DNA from: Nymphaea colorata
Lineage: Eukaryota; Streptophyta; Magnoliopsida; Nymphaeales; Nymphaeaceae
Reading direction: 5' to 3'
Length of the DNA stretch: 64,000 nt
Assembly (NCBI RefSeq): GCF_008831285.2
Contig: NC_045141.1
Span: forward strand, 11,334,106-11,398,105
Part shown: piece after piece, positions 1-11,534 of the stretch
How the letters are laid out: every line of letters starts with the position of its first letter
How positions within the stretch are numbered: the first letter of the stretch is position 1
The notes under the pieces: generated by a model
Databases searched by the model: none
Told to the model about the DNA's origin: nothing
The model's input: only the letters and a program-made list of their open reading frames with translations
Position numbers and translations under genes: made by a program

Positions 1-283
1 CAAGAAGGAAACACTGGAAATGTCCTCCAGGTGGAGATAGAATAAAGCCGTCCTTGTCAGGCTACCGCCTTCATTCAGGTCTGGACGGGCGGTTTTGTAC
101 TCACCGCCTCAAAGCTGGCAGTCCTACCAAGCAGTCTGCACCATACGTCGGTTCTAGATTAGAAAAATTTTAAGAAATGGTTACCAAAATAGTGTCAAAT
201 ATCAAAAACATGATGGAGTTTTTCATTAGAAAAAATAGCTTCACTTTTCTTTTTAGTTGACCTTAAAATAAGATAAGACATAG

Positions 284-463
284 AAGGAAGCTTCAATTGA
301 GATCTTAGTGTTGGGTATTGAAGCAGCAGCGGAACGATGCCCTGAATCAAGTCGTCGTCGTCGCTACAGGTTCACCAGCGGCTCCATCTTGCATGTGAAG
401 AAGCTGTCGCAACGGCTGTTCAAAGAAGCAGATAAAGAAGAAGAAGAAGAAGCAGATGAATAG
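284..463 (+). other. Exon-like open frame ending in an acidic tail
   Basis: Between a TAG at 281-283 and a TAG at 461-463 one plus-strand frame stays open for 59 codons. It reads an Arg-rich stretch (SSRRRRYRFTSG) and ends in Lys/Glu-rich sequence (KEEEEEADE). A pyrimidine-rich tract ending in TTTTTAG lies just upstream near 240-255 and could be a splice acceptor. No upstream exon is in the window. The composition is richer in GC than its surroundings. I recognise no family; it could be a last exon of a gene to the left or chance, since the GAA repeat is a microsatellite. Confidence 0.22.
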
Positions 464-1188
464 TTTTTGGGTTTGCTTCTAAGAGGCGCAGGCTTCGGCT
501 TGAGCTAGTGGTTAGGAGGAGGCTACTCATTCATTCGTGTAGCATGAGCACTTAGAGCATTTTATGAACGATGTGCAAAAAAATTGGTGGTCGACCAATA
601 TGTAATTAAAACCACGTTGGTGGACTGCATAAACAAATTTTCCCACACGTTCCGCCCCGAATCACATGATTTACATACTTCATGTAAAATGTGCAAGTAC
701 AACTAGAAATTAATTCAATCTTTTCTTGCACAACTTGACCAGTTTCTAACAATTCCTTTAGAAAATTTTGCTTGAATTTCGAGAGTTTCAAAAAGCTGAA
801 AAGATAATTGTTCTAATGTCCAAGAAATTTCATTTTAGTTACCATAATCGAGTTTTCAACAACACATATATAGAAAGCTCGAAAAAATAAGAGATGAAAT
901 CCAGGAGGTGATATATATTATCGTCATCGGAGAAACAGCCGTCAAGTTCTTCAATTGACGTTTGCTTGTAGCCCTTGGTGGGCGTCCAAACGATGATGGC
1001 TTTGCCTGTAGGCAGCAGACATAATCGTAACCTTCATCCTTAAATGCCCTGCATGAAAATGAGAAGCGAACACACACATATATGTATATATAAAAGAGAG
1101 GCTGGCATGGGCCTCGGCCCCACCTCAAAAATTTTTTGTTTAAAAAATAGAAAATTTTATATTATTTTATATAAAATATTTGAAAAAT

Positions 1189-1210
1189 GATATATATATA
1201 TATACACACA
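1189..1210. repeat. (TA)n(CA)n microsatellite
   Basis: A short run of TA dinucleotides passes into CA dinucleotides. It is a simple sequence repeat with no associated feature. Confidence 0.8.
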
Positions 1211-4200
1211 CGTCTCGATCTGTTCAAAAGAATATCAGCAATAGATTAAATTGCTCATTATTTTGTTTGTGTGGTAAAGAACATGAGAAAATTTTGTTGA
1301 GATGCTCTCAAGGTCTAGAGGCCTCTACTTCAACTGCGTCATTCTGGCGCTCTCTATCGCAAAATTTTTAGACAGCAACCATGGATATTTAGCTTTCTCA
1401 TTGCACTTGCACCAAAAAAAATTGAAACAATCTATCAGAATTTTGTGTGGTCAATCACATCGAACATACGCAAGATCAAGCAGAGCAAATCTTAGTGAAA
1501 AGTACACATTTGGTGATCAACTCCATTGCTATTCTTGTCCCGATCAGTCTCGAAGAAATACAGTACTGGCCGTCAATGAAAATGGAAATTTAAACATGAT
1601 TGAAGTTCGTTTTCGTCCTAAATCTCACCCAGACCACATGTGGTCATTTGCTCACCATAAATTTATAAAGAAAATGGCGCAGAACTGCACAATAAATCTT
1701 GTGAAATAGTTTTTTGAAAAAGTTTGGGTTCTTGGCATATTTCCGCCGTTTAAATGTTAGTGGTTTATATCATCACTATTTCATGTGATGGAATGGGCAT
1801 GTTAATGATTTTGCCTACTTGCGAAGACTGTATAATTGAGTTTTCTTTCCAGTTTTCTCGAGTCTTAGACATCCAAGTGAGATGGTGCTTGGAATTTAGC
1901 TTAAAAATGCATAATTTTCAAATACTGAAACAATTTCTACAAGAAAAATATTGCAGAAATTTGCAATTATTTACACGTGTAACAGACATTTTGAGTAAGG
2001 GACAAAAAACTAGACCTCTTAATTTCATGTTAAAATTTTTTTAAATAAAACCTGAACCTTTTATTATGTTTATGAACACTAATTTAATATAAATCATGCT
2101 TTCGTTCAAATCAACTTTGTAAAAATAATTGGTCTTTATACTAGAGCTGTTCATTTTTTTACTATTAAAAAACATTATTTTAAGTAAAAAAAGACTAACT
2201 TAATATATGTTTCTCATCAAATTACTCTTTAGATCATATCTATCTATCTATAAGGTTAGATTGTATTGTCAACATGAACAAGACCATGTTTCTCATAAAC
2301 CTTAAAATTCTATTGAACATGCCAACCATATATGGTTACGAGGGCATCTTACTCGAATTTTAATCAAATTTAGAAATTCTTGAAGTTTTCTTCAAAAAAG
2401 GGCATTTAAAGCAGAGGAATCAAATTGGAGAACAACCACTACAAGAATTTATGTTTTCAGACATGGCAGATTTCCGAGGCTACCATCGGCCGGCAATAGT
2501 TTGTTATCGACTCATGGGGCTCACAGGGGACATATGGCTCAATCCCTCGACGCTCCTTTTTCTATTTCTCGTGAACAACCATTCCATGCAGAGAACCATA
2601 TCCTTCACCTGGAGTGGTGGAGTCAGATTTTTCTTCCTTTCTTTCTTTCCCTTTTTTTCCTCCTGGGGTTCAAGATTTTTTTTTCTTTTTTCAGTGAGAA
2701 GAGGGCTAGGCGAGATGGATGGTCCTTGTGAAACAAACAGTGATCACTAGAGAAAGCTATAAAGCGAGGAAAAGGGCAGCAGAACGTCACAATCAAGGAG
2801 GAGCATTCACATTGAACGAGTTTAACTATGACAGAAAATTATCTTTCCCTCCTCTTTTCATCTTGGTCATCTGTATTCATCTATGCTGTTTTTGTTGGAT
2901 TTGAATCCATCCTCGTTTGAGAGAATCCATTTCTCACGTAATTCCTTTTGTTGTAGAGTCAGATGTGAAGTTCGACTAGAGAGGTTCAATTTGTCAATAA
3001 TTTATGCTGAAACTTTATACACACACACACATGTTCCTTAGAATAGGAGAGATGAACTTTAGTCTTGGTGAGAGTTAATCCTTTAACACTTGTGGGTGTG
3101 TGAGGGAGAGAAAGACAACTTCTTCCAGCATCAAGGGAGGAAAATATAGTTTCTTGTAGTTGTATGCAAAGAGAGTATCTGCCAAGTTTGAAGACCTGAT
3201 AATACCTATTGTATCTGATTTCGTAGAATAAATATTGTAGTGCTTCAAGAAAGAAGAATATTCTATGTAAATCGGTGCCTTCTTTCTTTTGCTTGATCTC
3301 TCTTGTGGCTTGTTATTAGTGTTTTAATGTATTCTGATTGATTGAGATGGCAGATGCATAAATAAGATTTCTTCTTTAGTGGGCTATATTATATATGCAT
3401 ATAAATTGTTTGTTGATTTTCCTATAAGGATACATATAAAGGAAGTCTTAAACACCTCCGGGTTTTTCTCAAATAGATTTTTGTGTTTCTTAACTTCAGA
3501 TTTACTTGTTGAAATTAATTTTATCTGTCTACAAGTTGCGGTTTTTGGTGGACTTATTTTCTTTAATAGGATTTTCTTGAGAATTTGTTAAAGAACTATG
3601 CCTAAATCTATGTCACAATCTAACAAATTGATATACTTGTTAATTTAGTTTTCTTTTTTCAACCTTGCCTTGCCTTGCCTCATTGCACTGCACAATGAAT
3701 GATACCACTGATCGGGATATTAGTACATTGGCATGCTCTTGTTTTCTGTCGCTTTTTCTTTCTATGTTTTTGAATATGTCCTAATTATGGACAGTATATC
3801 TTATGCATCTACCGACATCCTTTTATTGTCTATGTTTAGTTTTTCCTTTATTTCATCAAGATGTTTCATATCCTAAACTTCTTTCTCTTCCTGCGGAATT
3901 GTATTCATCATTTAGTCTCTTTCTGCTTTATTTAATAATATTGGTTATTATAGCATTCTCTACATTCAGCTAGATGGCTTCAAAATCAAGAGATTTCCAG
4001 CTCTAACTGTTTATATGTTTGCTATCCACAACAAAAACTAGAATTGTTTTTTTGATGCTAGGTCTCCCTTTTTCCGTCAAAGTCATGATGACTACACATA
4101 TTGCAGACATATATCAAAATTTGCTACCATTTCTTCTTTTACAAAATTCAATTCGTTCAATTTAATTCATATAAAGATAATCACTCTTCTTACTTTTTAG

Positions 4201-4423
4201 TTTCTCAACTTTTTGTACCGTCTTACATGTGACTAGCTTCTCTGTCTATGTAATGATAGCTCCCACGCTTGCCAACATTGTATGTATTTTTTGATTTAAA
4301 AGAAAGAATCCTTACAGCAGCGCATGAATCACTGGTGGAAAGTCATTGCGACTTACATGTACTGGTGAATAAAATCACTTCTATAGCTCTTTGGCACCTA
4401 CAACGGTGACGTTATCACCAGTG

Positions 4424-4828
4424 TGTTGGAGCTTTGCGATGAATGAAGATAGCGTACCAAACGAAAATGCAGAAATCAAAAACCATTCGTAGATCCATGT
4501 GTTTCATAAGGAGTAAGTAGAACCTGTAAAGGCGACCGCCAACTGAATGTCGGCGGCTGTTGGTAGAACGACTACAATCCCCATAGAGTCGTTCCCCTGC
4601 GGAGGTAACGGCGGCGGTAGCGACAGTGGCAATGGATTTCTCTCCTCAGCCATAGCAACCCAGTGATGGAGACAGACAATTCACGTATGGCTAAGGGGAC
4701 CAATTATTCAGACAGTAAAACTGAATGTGTTTCACTCAATCACAAGACACAAGTATTTATACTTAAGCGTCCAAAACGGATATGGACCCGTATCGACGCA
4801 GGACTATCCAGATGGAGAAATCCCAACA
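4424..4828 (-). repeat. 3' LTR of copia element A
   Basis: The downstream LTR in element orientation. It shares length, TG/CA ends and most of its sequence with 10779-11183. A TATA-like box is retained on the minus strand. The polypurine tract abuts its right edge. Confidence 0.93.
4754..4761 (-). promoter_or_regulatory. TATA-like box in 3' LTR
   Basis: Minus strand reads TATAAATA in the middle of the LTR, where a Pol II promoter is expected. The homologous site in the 5' LTR (11109-11116) reads GATAAATA. Confidence 0.55.
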
Positions 4829-4838
4829 ATCTCCCACT
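4829..4838 (-). promoter_or_regulatory. Polypurine tract of copia element A
   Basis: Minus strand reads AGTGGGAGAT directly before the 3' LTR, a purine-rich plus-strand primer of the form common in plant copia elements. Confidence 0.8.
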
Positions 4839-5027
4839 AGTCCAAGTCGATATCAAGGGTAAACAAAATGAATGGATTAGCCTTAAAATCCATTCCAAGG
4901 TCCCACCTTTGTTGTCTAACAAAACTTCTCAACAAACAAATGAAGATACAAAATAAATAGATAACAAACTTAATGAGAATCAACAAACTGTATGTGATCA
5001 CATTCATAAATGTATATAATAGTGTGT

Positions 5028-5627
5028 TTACATTGAACTACACAAACCCATCCTTTTAACATGTTCAAAAAACATACCAGATGCTAGCACTTTAGTAAGA
5101 GGATCTGCAACTATATCTGTAGTCCCAATGTGTTGAATACACACTAGTTGATTTTCTGTCATTTCCTTAACAACAAAATACTTAAGTTTCATATGCTTAC
5201 AAGAAGTAGTACTTTTGTTGTTATTGGAAAAGGACACTGCAGCTTCATTATTACAGTGAACCTTAAGTGGTCTATCAATAGAATCCACTATCTTGAGCTG
5301 TGAAATGAAATTCTTTATCTAAATTGCTTGCGATCTAGTCTCATATAATGCAATGAATTCTGTTTCCATGGTATGAGTAGCAGTCACAGTCTGCTTTTTG
5401 CTCCCCCATGAGATGACACCTCCTGATAAAAGGAAAACAAAACCAGTAGTAGACTTTCTACTATCGGTACATCCTCCAAGATCGGCGTCAGAATAGCCAA
5501 TCACTTCTAAATGGTCCACCTTGCAATATGTCAACATGTAATATTTTGTCCCTTGTAAGTATCGCATGACTCTCTTTACGGCCTTCCAATGTGCCATGTC
5601 TGGATTAGACTGAAATCTATCAAGCAT
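5028..5627 (-). pseudogene. Copia RNase H domain, broken
   Basis: This segment encodes the C-terminal RNase H part of the copia polyprotein, which would degrade template RNA during reverse transcription. Visible motifs, in order: RYLQGTKYYM, GYSDADLGGC, the KSTTGFVF stretch, and the tail with HCNNEAA, KHMKLKYF and DPLTK. A stop near 5320 separates the two open parts; homologues have Trp there, so a TGG-to-TAG change explains it. A second stop at about 5661 separates this part from the reverse transcriptase and fits a Gln codon changed to TAG. The final stop at 5028 is probably the natural end. Confidence 0.88.
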
Positions 5628-5663
5628 GCCAACAGCAAAGGAAATGTCAGGCCTAGTGCAAAT

Positions 5664-6905
5664 CTATGCATACTGCAAGCTGCCAATCGCTGATGCATAT
5701 GAAATATTGATCATTTGAGCCTTTTCAAATTCGTCATTTGGACAATCATTTAGGCTCAATTTATCACCTTTAGCTATGGGTGCCGAAATAGGAGAACAAT
5801 TCTCCATCCCATATCTTTTAAGAACTTTATTGATGTATGCTGATTGGGAGAGACTTAAAACACCTTTAGATTTGTCTCGACGAATCTCAATGCCGAGAAC
5901 AAATAAAGCCTCACCCATGTCCTTCATCTCAAAATGAGATGCGAGAAAATGTTTGGTTTCTGTTAGCAATTGAAGATCATTTGAAGCAAGTAAAATGTCA
6001 TCCACATATAAAGTCAAAATTATGAACTTACTCCCACATGTCTTAAGATACACACATCGATCAATGATGTTTTCTGTAAACCCAAAAGTCGTAATGACTT
6101 CGAAAAACTTAATGTACCATTGACGTGAAGCCTGTTTAAGTCCATAAATCGCTTTATTAAGCTTGCAAACCAAATGATCTTTACCACTCTCAGAAAACCC
6201 TTGAGGTTGATTCATATATACCTCTTCATTCAAATCACCATTTAAGATAGCCGTTTTCACATCCATCTGATGTAGCTCTAAGTCAAAATGAACTACAAGT
6301 GCAAAGACAATCCTCATTGACTCTTTAGCAGAGACAGGTGAATATGTCTCATTATAGTCAATGCCATCCATTTGTGTGAATCCTTTAGCAACCAATCTTG
6401 CCTTGTATCTCTGTATGTTGCCTTTAGAGTCACTCTTGGTCTTATAGACCCATTTACACCCTACGAGTTTAACTCTATCAGGCAATGACACAAGGCTCCA
6501 TGTCTGGTTTTTAGCCATAGAGTTAGGCTCTTCTTTCATGGCATTAATCCAGTGTCTGTATTGTTTGCTTTCAATGGCTTTAATAAATGTGAAAGGGTCA
6601 TCATCAACATCTATGAAATCACTAGGCTCTTGTAGGTATACCACATAGTCTGATGATATGGCAGATCTCTTAACTCTTGCAGATCTACGAATAGGCAATT
6701 GATCATTTTCAATTTGTATGTCTACATCTTGTTCGTGTTCATCAATATAATCTACATTTAATTCATCTGGATCTGATGCATTACTTGTATGATTTGCATT
6801 CATGTCATCATGAGAGACAACATAATCATACACACTTGCATTCTCTTTAGCAGGTCTACTTTCAGTATCCTGTATTTCTTCAAAAAATGAGGTTTTGTAA
6901 TGCAT
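5664..6905 (-). pseudogene. Copia reverse transcriptase, longest intact domain
   Basis: A 413-codon open stretch covers the variable linker after integrase and nearly all of the RVT_2-type reverse transcriptase, the enzyme that copies element RNA into cDNA. Key motifs are GCKWVYKTK, YKARLVAKG, the D of MDVKTAILNG, YGLKQASRQW, and the active-site YVDDILLAS with both aspartates. LGIEI and the IGSLQYA end follow. The left end is a stop where the next residue is normally Gln in the QYAQxCTRPD motif. The domain looks catalytically intact in sequence, but it is isolated from gag and integrase by stops, so no full polyprotein could be made. Confidence 0.92.
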
Positions 6906-7622
6906 CTAGTCCAAATGAGCCATCTTTCAGGAATTTAGCTTTCTCTGTTTCCATAATATGTGGTGTATGAGATGGACAATAAAACCTATAGCCTTTCGAT
7001 CTTTCTGGATAACCAATGAAGAAACCACTGGTTGTTTCAGGATCAAAGACTTTTATGTAAGAGTTGTACAATTTAGCTTCAGTAGGACATCCCCATATGT
7101 GCATATAAGAGAGAGAAGGTTTCCTACGTGTCCACAATTCGTAAGGACTTGTGGGAACAGCCTTATTAGGAACCCTATTCTGTATATGCATTGCTGTTCT
7201 GAGAGCTTCACCCCACATGGTTAAAGGGAGAGTGGAATAATTTAACATAGCTCGAACCATTTCTTTAAGCGTACGATTTCTTCTTTCAGCAACACCATTT
7301 TGGTAGGCACTGCCAGACATAGTGTTTTGAGGCACAATGCTTTCTTCCTTTAAAAATCGTGTTAATGGTCCCTCCCTTTATCCCATCTCAGTAAACCTAC
7401 CATAATATTCACTACCTCTATTTGATCTGACTATCTTGATAACTTCATCGGTTTTTTTCTCTACTTCTTTCTTATAGTCTTTGAAAACTTGACACACATC
7501 AGATTTTTCAAAGATTAAGTAGAGATACAAATACCGAGAATAGTCATCTATAAATGTGACAAAATACTTTTCACCTGTGTAACAAGGAGGGAAAGGTCCA
7601 CAAACATCTGTGTGAACAATTC
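6880..7622 (-). pseudogene. Copia integrase core and C-terminus, broken
   Basis: The integrase that would insert element cDNA. The N-terminal half of the core is readable from about 7620 (IGIVHTDVCGPFPP, FIDDYSRYLYLY) and shows the first catalytic Asp in HTDVCG. The second block reads VRSNRGSEYYG where copia elements have SDRGGEYYG, so the second catalytic Asp is Asn; this is a G-to-A change. A stop near 7380 follows. The part from 7335 leftwards carries NGVAERRNRTL with the catalytic Glu, then the YPERSKGYRFYCP block typical of plant copia. The frame is shifted relative to protease near 7625 and to RT near 6900. Confidence 0.88.
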
Positions 7623-8261
7623 CTATCGCTCGACACCTTCTTTATATATGTTAGTTTGCTTTGCCTTTATGCAATCTACACGTATGTCTTTATCTGTAAA
7701 ATCAAGAGATCGTAAGATCCTTTCATTTAAGAGTCTCCTTATTTTCTTTTCAGAGATTTGAGCCAAACGGCGGTGCCATAGCATGTACGAATCATCCTTT
7801 ATGGTACTACACTTATTGCCACTTATACAATGACTAGAAACCAACAATTCAGGAGATTGGATCTTCACATTCAATTTGTATAAACCATCACACAAAATAG
7901 CAGAACCAATTTCAACAAGATCTTTATAAATGAACATCTTTGAATTTTCAAACTTTAAGCAGAAATCAAATTTGTCCAATCTTGATACAGAAATTAAGTT
8001 TCTACTATATGATGGAACAAAGAAAACATCATGAAGATCCAAAACAAAGCCAGTATGAAGCCTAATATGGCATTCTCCTACAGCCTTCACATGTGAGCGC
8101 ATTTTGTTTCCTGAGAAAATACTTATGTCATGTAGTGTTGGTTCCTTTTTGCTCAGAAAGTCCTGTAAAGAATTGACAATATGCACAGTAGCACTTGAGT
8201 CAATCCACCAGCTATTGATAGGAACATGTAACATATTACTTCCAAGTAAAACAACTGACAT
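7623..8261 (-). pseudogene. Copia protease and pre-integrase zinc domain
   Basis: This 212-codon piece holds the aspartic protease that would cut the polyprotein and the following pre-integrase domain. The protease site reads WWIDSSATVHI; functional relatives have DSGAT, so the conserved Gly is Ser. The pre-integrase zinc motif starts LWHRRLAQIS, where the second His of the usual HxRLGHIS is Gln, and its Cys pair is seen near DCIKAK. Both changes should damage function. It continues directly from the zinc knuckle of gag on its right and is out of frame with integrase on its left. Confidence 0.88.
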
Positions 8262-9098
8262 ATTACCTTTCTTCTCTAACCAATTTTTGTACTTGATGCA
8301 GTCTGACTTCTTATGCCCCTTTTACTTGCAAAAGAAACACTTTATAGGGGCTAAATTAGTCTGCGCAGTTTGAGAAGCAGTTTGACCTGTTGACTTCTTC
8401 TTGGCACTCCTTTTCATTAAACTTTTCTTTATGCCAACTTTACCAGCTCTAAAGTGAGAAACCATATGTGCGCTTTGCAACTTCTCACCCTTTATTCTTT
8501 TCTCCTCTTCAACATACTTAGACATCAATTCATTGAATGTCTATTCAGTATTATGTGTGCTGTAACTGATTTTAAAAGGAGTGTATTCAGCTGGTAAAGA
8601 GGTCAAAGTAAAGAATATCAAGAAAGATTCAGAAATAGTCAACTTCATGTCATTTAATTGAGAAGCAATGTTCCTCATTTCTAACATATGCTGGCGAATG
8701 TTACCCCCTCCTTGATATTTCATAGATATTAACTTTGACATTAGGGTACTGGCTCTAGTTTTATGAGAGCTGACAAATTGAGCCTCAACTGCATCCAAGA
8801 ACTCTCTCACCGTTCTACAAGGTGGGATAGCACCACGTATGTTCTTATCGACTCCTGATTGCAAAAGCAACATGCTTAGTCGGTTAGAACGCTCACACTT
8901 GTCAAAGTACACTGTTTGATTACGTGTACTTTGTGGTGTAAGAGGAGGTGGCTCAGGTCGCCTCAAAGCCATATCTAGATCCATATACCCTAATGTAAAC
9001 ACAACATTTTCTTTCCATTCAGCATAATTAGAATCATCAAGTAAAGGGATAGAATTTGAGCCATTAAAATAAATAGAACGAGGCACTGCAGATGACAA
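8262..9098 (-). pseudogene. Copia gag with zinc knuckle, two nonsense mutations
   Basis: The capsid-like gag protein. It starts with an ATG at 9098 (MSSAVPRSIYF, then LDDSNYAEWKENV), a typical plant copia gag N-terminus. The conserved capsid region includes TRASTLMSKL and a MLEMRNIASQL stretch. A TAG at 8541-8543 interrupts after HNTE; it fits a CAG Gln codon. The frame then continues to the CCHC zinc knuckle, which reads CFFCK, stop TAA, KGHKKSDC near 8295-8335; the stop fits a CAA Gln codon. Both stops lie in the original frame, so no frameshift is needed here. Confidence 0.9.
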
Positions 9099-10761
9099 AA
9101 GACATTAATAAGTTGACATGTATTATATGAGATAAACCATATGAAACAGTAAACTAAATAAAAGACTCTTTATGTTTACTATTTCCAAGACAAATACCAG
9201 GGGTCATTTGAATACTACTTTGGTAATATACCTAATACGCACATGTATTTCGTCTTAACTTTATCTAGTAAAACTAAGAAATGTAAATTCAAACTATAAT
9301 TAAGCATAACACCTTTGAGTGTAAAATGACAGAACTATGTAAGGATCTATTTTCCTATTTTACTATACTCATTATCTTGAACATAACACATTACCTTTGG
9401 GTAATTATGTTACTTCAAATGAGAATAAATACAACATGAACACTAATGTGCCTTTAAATCATGCGTAGTCACTTTGGTGAGGTATAACATGATTTAACTA
9501 ATCATAGACTCTTTACATTAGCGTTATCATACGAACTTTATGATCATGTAACAAAATGAACTTCAGCATAATCCTAAATAAAACATGTTACAAGAATATG
9601 CTATAAAATCACATATAAAATGAAACACACGGATCATTTCTGCATAATCAACTTAATGCTATCTAAATTGTTCATTAAAGCTCCATAAAACATAATGAAT
9701 CGGTCCCGTATCGATGAAGAATGATCGAACCAATTCATTAAACACCTTAAATGGGCATACAACCACATATAACCGGTCCCGTATCAGTCCGAAATGGACT
9801 GAACCGGTGGAAAACTAGATGAACCGGTCCGAAAAGAGGAAGAACCGGTCTCAAACAACTCTGAATCGGTTTGAAAAGACCCGAATCGGTTCTGAAACTG
9901 AATGAACCGGTCTGAACATCAACTGAACCTGTCCAGGAAAGATCCGAATAGGTCCCAAAATGCCCGAATCGGTTCTGTTTTAAAACCAGACTGTATGGAT
10001 ACGGTTCAGGTCCGACAGGACCCGACCCGATCCGAAAAAATCAAAATCGAAGCGGAGCGGGCGTAAGACGGGCGAGAACAAATTATTATTATTATTTTTT
10101 TAAAGACTTATGGATCCGGGTCGGGACAGGACTGACCCAACCCGGGTTCGACCCGCCTTCTGCCCGACCGACTCCCGCTCGACCTGCGGTTTCAAGCAAC
10201 GAAGAAACCGCCGCTCGCGTGCAACGGCAGGGAACGGCGGATTCGCCTCCGGCAGCCCTCAGGGGGCTTTGGGTGGGAGCCGGCGGATCTCACGGCGCCG
10301 CCCAGCGACGGCGAAGCCGCCGGCGTGCCTCTCACCAGCCGACGCCCTCCCTACCATCGTCTGTCCCTGTGCCTTAATTTTTTTTTTTTTTGGATTTGGG
10401 CATGACCGGTGGCAGCGGGAGGGCGACGGGCGTTTGGGTGGATGCCGGCGGCTGCCGTCAGGGCCGTCCTGCGACGGCGAACCCACCGGTGGCCTCCCTT
10501 CCTGCAATCGCCCTACTACGGAAGGCGAATGCCTTTCCCTTTCCCTTTCCCTATTCATCCGTCTCTCCCAACGCAGTGGGTAGGCTCCAGCAAGGTGCAC
10601 GTCCGACGCCTCTCCCTGTTCCTTTCTCTGCGGTTGCAACGGGAGCCAATGCTTCCATCGCCCATTATGCAACAGACGAAGGAACAGGCACGCCCGTTTC
10701 TGCCGTATTCCCTTTGCGTGAAAAACAGTTTGCAAAGGAAAACATGCAGCGAAAACATGGA
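9099..10761 (-). other. Long untranslated leader of copia element A
   Basis: About 1.66 kb separates the primer site from the gag start, long for a copia leader. The part next to gag (9100-9690) is AT-rich, the middle is a minisatellite, and 10020-10770 is strongly GC-rich. In the GC-rich part two stretches (about 10265-10350 and 10433-10515) share GGGTGG, GCCGGCGG and GCGACGGCGAA blocks, suggesting an old ~170-bp duplication. Open frames here on both strands are products of GC bias and overlap each other. A captured host 5' region is possible but unproven. Confidence 0.7.
9696..9980. repeat. Degenerate GAACCGGTC minisatellite in the leader
   Basis: The motif GAACCGGTC/GAATCGGTC recurs about every 20-26 bases, roughly ten times, with A-rich spacers. 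Several copies contain the palindrome ACCGGT. Confidence 0.75.
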
Positions 10762-10777
10762 GTGGGCCCATAACCCA
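10762..10777 (-). promoter_or_regulatory. Primer-binding site matching the initiator tRNA-Met anticodon arm
   Basis: One base after the 5' LTR the minus strand reads TGGGTTATGGGCCCAC. Its complement GTGGGCCCATAACCCA is the anticodon stem-loop of eukaryotic initiator tRNA-Met, not the usual 3' end. Drosophila copia is known to prime from a tRNA fragment cleaved in this loop. The other elements in this window use the standard 3'-end site. Confidence 0.8.
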
Positions 10778-10778
10778 T

Positions 10779-11183
10779 TGTTGGAGCTTTGCGATGAATC
10801 AAGATAGCGTACCAAACGAAAATGCAGAAATCAAAAACCATTCATAGATCCATGTGTTTCATGGGGCGGAAATAGAACCTGTAGAGGCGATCGCCGACTG
10901 AATATCGGCGGCTGTTGGTAGAACGGCTACAGTCCCCATAGAGTCGTTTCCTTGCGGAGGTAGCGTCTGGGGCGGCGGCAGCAGCAATGAGTTTCTCTCC
11001 TCAGCCATAGCAGCCCAGTGATGAAGACAGACAATTCACGTATGGCTAAGGGGACCGATTATCCAAACGGTAAAACTGAATGTGTCTCACTCCATCACAA
11101 GACACGAGTATTTATCCTTAAGGGTTCGAAACGGATATGGACCCGTATCGACGCAGGACTATCCAGATGGAGAAATCCCAACA
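10779..11183 (-). repeat. 5' LTR of copia element A
   Basis: The upstream LTR in element orientation, equal in length to 4424-4828 and flanked by the same CAGTG. Several substitutions separate the two, including one in the TATA-like box. Confidence 0.93.
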
Positions 11184-11534
11184 CAGTGCTCTCATATCAA
11201 CACTAACAATCGTGGTTCCCTGACATGGTCATGATAAAGGCAGGAGATTCACTCCGCCATCATGATAAAGGAAGATGATTCAGTCCATCCCTCATTTCCA
11301 GAGGAGTAGCAAAAGTTTGAGCAACAAACTGTTTGGGTAAAAAAAAAGGGGGGGGGGGGTGGGTGTAGGATCATTGTAGATGTTTGTCTCCATCCAATCA
11401 TGCTCATGGCCAGTGACATGGAGGTGGTCCACAATAGAATGGCAGTAGTCTTTAGTAACAAAACAATGATAGCTGTGACAATTAAAGGGACCATTAGAAG
11501 TGAATAAGTGTCCCTAAGTACCAAGATGTCACAT

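Larger units (their letters stand above)
1..4418. other. Flank without a firm gene
   Basis: About 4.4 kb of AT-rich DNA with T-rich runs and short chance open frames. The longest frame (1302-1709, +) has no motif I recognise, and the frame at 856-1128 (-) is broken and low in complexity. Except for the open tail at 284-463 I see no coding signal, RNA gene or element end. It may include introns of a gene lying outside the window, but nothing here proves that. Confidence 0.5.
4424..11183 (-). mobile_element. Ty1/copia LTR retrotransposon, full length but inactive
   Basis: A 6760-bp element read on the minus strand. Two 405-bp direct LTRs (4424-4828 and 10779-11183) both run TGTTGG...CCAACA on the plus strand, and both sides carry the same 5-bp target duplication CAGTG (4419-4423 and 11184-11188). 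From the right LTR leftwards come a primer site, a ~1.66-kb leader, gag, zinc knuckle, protease, integrase, reverse transcriptase, RNase H and a polypurine tract. This order (integrase before RT) defines copia. Multiple stops and a frameshift break the polyprotein. The LTRs differ at roughly one base in ten by eye, so the insertion is old. Confidence 0.95.

Noticed and set aside
1302-1709. 135-codon open frame on the plus strand
   Set aside because: No recognisable motif, an in-frame low-complexity start, and surroundings typical of non-coding AT-rich DNA. Kept only as part of the flank description.
10110-10815. Several overlapping 80-170-codon frames on both strands
   Set aside because: They lie in the GC-rich leader of copia A, where stop codons are rare by composition, and overlap each other on both strands without any family motif.
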